From Toxorhynchites rutilus septentrionalis (Eukaryota; Arthropoda; Insecta; Diptera; Culicidae), in NCBI RefSeq assembly GCF_029784135.1, contig NC_073746.1, positions 107,388,161 to 107,452,160 on the forward strand: a stretch of DNA of 64,000 bases, written 5' to 3'. Numbering within the stretch: position 1 is the stretch's first letter; every line of letters starts with the position of its first letter. Below the pieces are notes generated by a model that searched no databases, was not told the origin of the DNA, and saw only the letters and a program-made list of their open reading frames with translations. Position numbers and translations under genes: made by a program. Below, piece by piece: positions 58,852 to 64,000 of this stretch.

Positions 58852-58865
58852 AATCCATTTTTATA
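58105..58865 (+). repeat. CTAGCTGACCCGG-type repeat, second copy, with ~145-bp units
   Basis: It begins CTAGCTGACCCGGCAAACTT (58109), has three ~145-bp-type units (CAAATTTGGTTTCATTTG near 58348, 58492 and 58583), then GTTGATCGGTTCAGTAGTTT, the (ACAG)n run and an end AAATCCATTTTTATATATAT. The ordered architecture suggests a defined element rather than plain satellite. Class unknown. Confidence 0.68.
58787..58850. repeat. Microsatellite (ACAG)n
   Basis: About 15 tandem ACAG units with one A substitution; they lie just inside the 3' end of the repeat element. Confidence 0.95.
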
Positions 58866-59246
58866 TATATAGATGTTCTGAAATATTTTTACTTTAATTT
58901 GTTTTTCCTTCGAACGATTATTCTTTCCCAATTTTATTAGAACGTGTTCGAGCTCTCTATAAACGCAATACAAGATTCCGCTTGAGATTCTTAAATATTC
59001 ATAAACCTTCCAATAAATCCTGGATTCCAAAAACATATAATTTGAGAAATTCGAATACTAAAATTAATTAATTGAAAGATAGAATATGTGTTTATAATGT
59101 TTTTTTTTGTTTTTTTATATATTTTCTTACATTCTTCACTAAATAATAATATAATTAAATCCAGTGAATCGAAGTCTTCAGTTGGTGAAAACAAAAATGT
59201 ACGCGAATGGTACAATTAATGCCCACTGACGACCTTATAACTACTT
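58866..59246. other. Sequence 3' of the PABPN1-like gene
   Basis: AT-rich with poly-T near 59100-59117. It should contain the 3' UTR of the minus-strand gene; no clear AATAAA on that strand was identified close to the stop. Confidence 0.5.
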
Positions 59247-59936
59247 CTAATACGGAGCAAAGAACGTCGCTCTCCCGCGGTACCCACCACGAGCAGGTCT
59301 ACGTGTTGCACCACGATATCCACCGTGACTGCACCCTCTTGCGATTCCAAACGACCGTCGTCCTCGTGATCCCCGAGGGAACCGATTCGTTGTACTCATT
59401 CCCGGTCGATTGGTACGTTTAGCATTCACTTTAATCTGCCGTCCACGAAAGAGGCTATCATTCATGGCAAGCGCCGTTTCAACCGAGTCCTTCTCACCAA
59501 ACTCAATGTAGGCATAACCCTTCGGCTGACCGCCAACTTTATGACACATGATGTTCACACGATAGATAGGGCCACATCCGGTAAAGTGTTTTTCAAGTTC
59601 TTCCGCCGTGGCGCCGTAGTCTACATTCCCAACGTAGATCGAGCGACCATCGATCTCTGCCTTCTCTTCCGCTGTCAGAATGGGTGGTACCCATTTGTCA
59701 GAACTCGGTACACCATTAGAGGTATCTCCTTCGCTCATTTGTACAGCGAGTTCTGATTGCAGCTGTTTCAGTTTCTCTACCTCGTCTTCCATCTCCTTGA
59801 CATGTGCTTTCAATGCAGGATCCGCCAGCTCGTCGGAGTCAGTGAGCAGATCATCATCCGATAGTAAATTCAAGTTGTCAGGACTCACGACATCGCTTCC
59901 TAAAGATGAATCGAATTGTGGACTTTTATCTGCCAT
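59247..59936 (-). CDS. Nuclear poly(A)-binding protein 2-like, copy 1 (PABPN1/Pabp2 family)
   Basis: The family binds nascent poly(A) in the nucleus, stimulates poly(A) polymerase and sets tail length. The 229-residue frame starts at ATG 59936. Order: acidic N-terminus (SDDDLLTDSDELADP, 26-40), a coiled-coil helix ([20 protein letters not shown], 41-60), the [19 protein letters not shown] linker (81-99), one RRM with RNP2 IYVGNV (100-105) and RNP1 KGYAYIEF (139-146), [13 protein letters not shown] (173-185), and an Arg/Gly-rich tail (188-222) ending FFAPY. This matches PABPN1 architecture throughout, and its length is close to that of insect Pabp2. It is intronless and has a close paralogue at 63254-63934 (6 differences over the last 149 residues). 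It may be a retrocopy or tandem duplicate; the parental intron-bearing gene is not in this window. Looks functional. Confidence 0.95.
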   Translation of the reverse strand: MADKSPQFDSSLGSDVVSPDNLNLLSDDDLLTDSDELADPALKAHVKEMEDEVEKLKQLQSELAVQMSEGDTSNGVPSSDKWVPPILTAEEKAEIDGRSIYVGNVDYGATAEELEKHFTGCGPIYRVNIMCHKVGGQPKGYAYIEFGEKDSVETALAMNDSLFRGRQIKVNAKRTNRPGMSTTNRFPRGSRGRRSFGIARGCSHGGYRGATRRPARGGYRGRATFFAPY

Positions 59937-60193
59937 TCTTGAATATCTTTAACCAAGCAATCGAGTCCTCTTAAGTAATTTATTTGAACGGGTTCCTTCA
60001 GCTCTTTCGAAGTTTTTGAAATGGATGATGTATTACAACTGGCACATTCTGCTATTTGAACACAATTTTATATTGATGTATGTTTTCCTAAACCTACCGA
60101 AGAGATTGTATACCTGTTGAATCGGTATCAGTCAGCATGTACCGTAGCATAAGGGTAGCAAAACTATGAATTAGTTTAGTTTGATGGCAAATA
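59937..60193. promoter_or_regulatory. 5' flank of PABPN1-like copy 1
   Basis: On the minus strand the 25 bp before the ATG (GCTTGGTTAAAGATATTCAA) resemble those before copy 2 (ATTTGGTTAAACGAATTTAC), so the duplication includes 5' UTR. No clear TATA was identified. A DD41D transposon ends 258 bp upstream of the start codon. Confidence 0.45.
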
Positions 60194-60195
60194 TA

Positions 60196-61494
60196 CAGGG
60201 TTTTCCAACTTTAAATTCCGAAAGTAAATTAAAATAAAACACACTTAGAATTCGAATTTCGATGAAACCTTTATTTCAAATTAAAGTTTGGTTTATACCA
60301 TTATGTGTGAAATACAACATCATTCAAGTGTCCACCTAGGGCTTCCTCGCACACCTTGATCCGGAACAGGTAATTTTCGATGACTTTTCGGTACATATGG
60401 GGCGGTATCTCGGTCATAACTTCACGAATGTTGTCTTTCAAATGTTCAAGAGTTTGCGGAGAGTTGGCATAGACACGGTCTTCCGCATAACCCCACAAAA
60501 AAAAGTCTAGCGGGTTCAAATCGCATGATCTGGACGGCCAATTGGCATCACCAAAACGCGAAATTATGCGTCCCTCAAATTTCGTTCGCAATATGGCCAT
60601 GTTCGATCGTGTTGTGTGGCACGTGGCGCCGTCCTGCTGAAACCACATGTCATCTGTATCCATATCTTCATTTTGTGGCAAAAAAAAATTGGTTAACATG
60701 CGGCCATAGCGCTCACCATTCACAGTAACCGTCTCGCCGTCCTCATTTTCAAACAAATACGGCCCGATGACTCCACCAGACCATAATGCGCACCAAACAG
60801 TGACTTTTGGCGGATGCAATGGCCTCTCAACAATCACGTGTGGATTTTTCCCATATACGGAAATTTTGGGTGTTCACATAGCCACCGCGCTCGAAATGTG
60901 CCTCATCGCTGAAGAAAAATTGATGCGAAAATTCAGCATTTTGCTGCTGTTGTTCGTTCACCCAATCGACGTATGCCCGACGCATTCCATGGTCACCACG
61001 CTCTAACTTTTGTACCAGTTGGACTTTATATGGATGTAGGTACAAGTCCAAATGCAAAATTCGCCACAATGATGTGTTTGACAAGCCCCATTGCTGAGCA
61101 CGCCGTGGAATCGAAACATTCGGGTCATCCTCCACACTGGCAGCAACAGCAGCAATATTTTCGACCGAACGCACATTACGATGATGCACAGGTTTCACAA
61201 TATCCGCTACGCATCCAGTTTGTTCGAATGTACGCACTACATTAGCGATTGTGTGCTCTGTAGGCCGTCCATGACGACCAAAATCCGTCCGTAATGCTCG
61301 AAAAACATTTGCCGGTTTTTCACCATTTTTATAGTATAATTTAACAAAATTAACACGTTGTGCGATGCTAAAACGATCCATATTGTAAAATGGCAGTCAT
61401 TCAACTAACGATATGACGCTTTGGTTGACAGCTATGTCAAACGGTTGTCAGCGCAGGGCTGTATACTTTCGGGAGCCCGAAATGGAAAACCCTG
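60196..61494 (-). mobile_element. DD41D element family B, copy C
   Basis: A 1299-bp, full-length copy with CAGGGTTTTCCA ends flanked by TA (60194-60195, 61495-61496). It sits between the two PABPN1-like genes, close to the 5' side of copy 1. Confidence 0.95.
60301..61381 (-). pseudogene. DD41D transposase, copy C, one 5-bp deletion
   Basis: ATG at 61381 (MDRFSIAQRVNFVKLYYKNG), with Lys at codon 14 where copy B has a stop. The frame is open through SDEAHFERGGYV (first Asp) to FRIW. A 5-bp deletion at about 60846-60852 relative to copy B shifts the frame. Downstream MIVERPLHPPKVTVWC, QQDGATCHTTRSN (second Asp) and CDLNPLDFFLWGY (third Asp) are intact to the stop at 60301. Copies B and C therefore carry different single lesions. 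Confidence 0.92.
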
Positions 61495-61496
61495 TA

Positions 61497-63250
61497 TATC
61501 CTGACTACATACTTTTGGCTGTAACTTTCCGAAGAACTCAGATATCGAAAACGCCATTAGGCACAACCTTTCTGAGGGCATAAAGCTTCCCTAAAATGCA
61601 AAAAAAACAAAAATTCGATTTTTTCGACCTTCCAGACCGGGTTCCCAGTTAAGTGAACATAGTCAGAAATTGAGCACTGACTAACGTATATATGCGTTTG
61701 AGCAGCAATTCGGGTGTGTTCAATGACCTAAAACAACATAACACAGTATAAATTTTTTATAACATGGACAGAAGATTTCTTCTTTATATACCTTCTGTAT
61801 TGTTTCGTGATTCGATGAATGTCAGTAACAGTTTTTAAACGAAGTATTTGACTTCATTGACTGATTTTAAGAAAACTCAAACAACTCCAGCTTACGTCAG
61901 TTTTTAATAAAAATACGCGAGAGTAAATTCACATTTTTATATGGATTTGTAGATAATGTGAATGGAATTCGGAAGAAATCAATACGTTTCCCGGACAATG
62001 TTGAAGAAAGTCTGAGAGTTATAAACAAATGGGTACAATTTTTTTATCAATGAAAAACGCAAAATTTTACGTAAACGTAAAAAGATAAACAAACTTGAAA
62101 TGAAGTTTAAGGGACAAAATTTAATTTTCTTGTTTTTTTTTTCAAACACTGAAGGAATGTCCACGTGGACAACAAGGGGAGGGGTATAGGGAATGTCCAC
62201 GCTTGTCCACAAAGGGGGAGGGGGTGTCTGAAATCATGCTTTTTTTGTCCACGTGGTATGTGGACAACCCCTCAGTAGGAATAAGAAATGTTACAACGCT
62301 GTTCGTCATAAATTTGCATGACATACAAAACACCGAAAAAAAGCTTATATTTGTTTTGAAAACCATTTAGTCAGAAGAAAGCTGCATTGTGTTTGCTTGT
62401 CTTTAATCGGTTTTTTAAATGCTCGAAAAGTCTTATTATCAGCGGCCAAAGTTGCATTGAATTTTTATTTGTTGTATTTTCATAAAGCAGAACGAGGATT
62501 TTGGCGCTAAAATAGTTAAATGGCAATAAAATTTTGAAAACTTCAGTAGGTAGTAGGTATGATTTCGTAATTACGAATTCACTTGAACTTTGAATGGTTT
62601 TTTTTAAACTATATTATCCAAGTTTGATGCATCTATAACTCGAAAACAAATCAACCAATTGATTTTTTTTTTTATAAATTGATTGCATGTCTTGCGAATG
62701 TCTCACTGAAATTGAAATGTTGGAGTCATGTATAGTCATTTATAAAACAAACATATTTTCAAAACTTCAAAATAGTGCATGTATCAGTTTTCTTTTGAAA
62801 ATCTTATAAATCCTTGTCGGAATCAAATACAACCAGTTGAGTTACTCTAACTTTAGTTGTTTATTCGGCACTTGTGTATGTCACTCTGATTTGTTTCGAA
62901 AAATCTAATTATGTTGAAAATGTATCACAAGCCACATTCTTCAAATCAATACGATTCACTTCAAATCTGAAATCTAAAATCGGTAAATAGTGTTTAACGT
63001 TATAGCTACCCTCAAACCAAAGGAAGATTGATTAATCTTATTGCTACCCGAAGGCACAGGTCAACTGATTCTATTTTGAACAACGTAGGTTAATAAATTC
63101 AGGGGTAAGTTTAGCCGTATATATAATTGTGTTCGAATAGTTACGTACATCAGTTGTACCTCATCATATATCCTATCGATTTCGAAAGTATACAAGAAAT
63201 TCTCTAGCGTGCATTAGGTCGAGCTCACCAATTTGGTTAAACGAATTTAC
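61497..63250. other. AT-rich sequence upstream of PABPN1-like copy 2
   Basis: GTCCACGTGGAC palindromes occur at about 62160 and again, degenerate, at 62258-62274 amid GGGGAGGGG runs (62150-62280), suggesting a decayed dispersed repeat. Otherwise no gene. The last ~200 bp should contain the promoter and 5' UTR of the plus-strand gene. Confidence 0.5.
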
Positions 63251-63253
63251 AGA

Positions 63254-63934
63254 ATGGCAGATGAAATCCTACAACACGACTCTTCTATTGGCAGCAACCT
63301 TTCGAACAGCGAAGAAACACGAATGCTAGGAGAAGATGATTTTCTCACTGAAGCTGACGAGCAGCTCGATCCTGCGTTGAAAGCACGTGTCAAGGAGATG
63401 GAAGACGAGGTAGAAAAGCTGAAACAGCTGCAATCAGAGCTCGCTGTACAAATGAACGATGTAGATGATGCACCGAGTACCTCTAAATGGGTACCACCCA
63501 TTCTGACAGCGGAAGAGAAGGCAGAGATCGATGGTCGCTCGATCTACGTTGGGAATGTAGACTACGGGGCCACAGCGGAAGAACTTCAAAAACACTTTAC
63601 CGGATGTGGCCCTATCTATCGCGTGAACATCATGTGTCATAAAGCGGGTGGTCAGCCGAAAGGTTATGCCTACATTGAGTTCGGTGAGAAGGATTCGGTT
63701 GAAACTGCGCTTGCCATGAATGATAGCCTTTTCCGTGGACGGCAGATAAAAGTGAATGCCAAGCGTACCAATCGACCTGGAATGAGTACAACCAATCGGT
63801 TCCCTCGGGGATCACGGGGACGACGATCCTTTGGAATCACACGGGGTTGCAGATATGGAGGATATCGAGGGGCAACACGCAGACCCGCTCGTGGTGGGTA
63901 CCGTGGGAGAGCGTCATTCTTTGCTCCGTATTAG
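63254..63934 (+). CDS. Nuclear poly(A)-binding protein 2-like, copy 2 (PABPN1/Pabp2 family)
   Basis: 226 residues from ATG 63254 ([13 protein letters not shown]); I chose this start because it aligns with MADKS of copy 1 and because the seven codons before it begin with TTG, not ATG. Domains: acidic N-terminus, coiled coil (41-60), RRM with RNP2 IYVGNV (97-102) and RNP1 KGYAYIEF (136-143), RG-rich tail ending FFAPY. The N-terminal ~75 residues differ substantially from copy 1 while the RRM and tail are almost identical, so the catalytic-stimulation and RNA-binding parts are constrained. No intron. It is divergently oriented from copy 1, 3.3 kb away. The stop TAG is at 63932-63934... read as TAG/GAG boundary at the Y-stop; the 3' UTR continues to the window end. 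Confidence 0.94.
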   Translation: MADEILQHDSSIGSNLSNSEETRMLGEDDFLTEADEQLDPALKARVKEMEDEVEKLKQLQSELAVQMNDVDDAPSTSKWVPPILTAEEKAEIDGRSIYVGNVDYGATAEELQKHFTGCGPIYRVNIMCHKAGGQPKGYAYIEFGEKDSVETALAMNDSLFRGRQIKVNAKRTNRPGMSTTNRFPRGSRGRRSFGITRGCRYGGYRGATRRPARGGYRGRASFFAPY

Positions 63935-64000
63935 GAGTATTTAATTGTATGTTCACCACCAATAGCAACAACGAATTCGACTTACGAGTACATTTTTTGA

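Noticed and set aside
63233..63253. Seven-codon N-terminal extension of the second PABPN1-like gene
   Set aside because: The first codon is TTG and the extension aligns with the 5' untranslated region of the paralogue; ATG 63254 is the better start.

Overview
This is a 64-kb stretch of insect nuclear DNA, AT-rich and dominated by transposable-element debris. I infer a mosquito, probably a culicine (Aedes-like). The basis is a DD37E mariner (a lineage first described in mosquitoes), a tRNA-derived SINE with a B box and an AAG-rich tail, DD41D elements, histone stem-loops and PABPN1-type proteins. No database search was possible, so the species call is inference.

Only two intact protein-coding genes are visible: a head-to-head pair of intronless nuclear poly(A)-binding protein (PABPN1/Pabp2-type) paralogues at 59247-59936 (-) and 63254-63934 (+), with a DD41D transposon between them. 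Everything else with recognisable coding capacity is a broken mobile element or a histone H3 relic.

Layout: 1-2.8 kb holds a large hairpin, an H3 3' relic with its stem-loop, a retroelement-like insertion and a spacer. 2.7-3.9 kb holds dispersed repeats headed by a GACGTAG/CTACGTC palindrome. 3956-5250 is a DD37E mariner. 5.6-6.9 kb is a 5'-truncated non-LTR retrotransposon. 8.9-9.7 kb is a mariner remnant split by a SINE. 12.8-17.7 kb is a Jockey/CR1-like retrotransposon carrying two DD41D insertions. 17.9-19.9 kb is a second H3-relic locus, paralogous to the first. 19.9-23.1 kb holds repeats, an orphan histone stem-loop and a MITE. 23161-24453 is the best-preserved DD41D copy. 24.6-27.1 kb is an array of ~145-bp units with a 196-bp identical duplication. 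31.2-31.5 kb is a pure heptamer array. 32.9-38.9 kb holds three mariner relics, two of which are targets of further insertions (an 801-bp unknown with an 8-bp TSD, a pogo-like MITE, and a 3.0-kb element with CACCCAGG ends). 42.4-47.1 kb is a stack of nested DNA transposons. 47.1-47.6 kb is a hAT-type MITE. 48.2-50.9 kb holds an inverted repeat copy and an RT relic. 52.4-53.3 kb is a composite tandem repeat. 54233-55502 is a DD34D mariner. 58.1-58.9 kb is another ~145-bp-unit element with a CAG-A microsatellite.

The strongest evidence is internal: the same element often occurs twice, so an empty or intact sibling in this window shows exactly where an insertion landed and what target duplication it made. 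The nested order gives relative ages. I saw no endogenous viral sequence, CRISPR array or bacterial-type operon.
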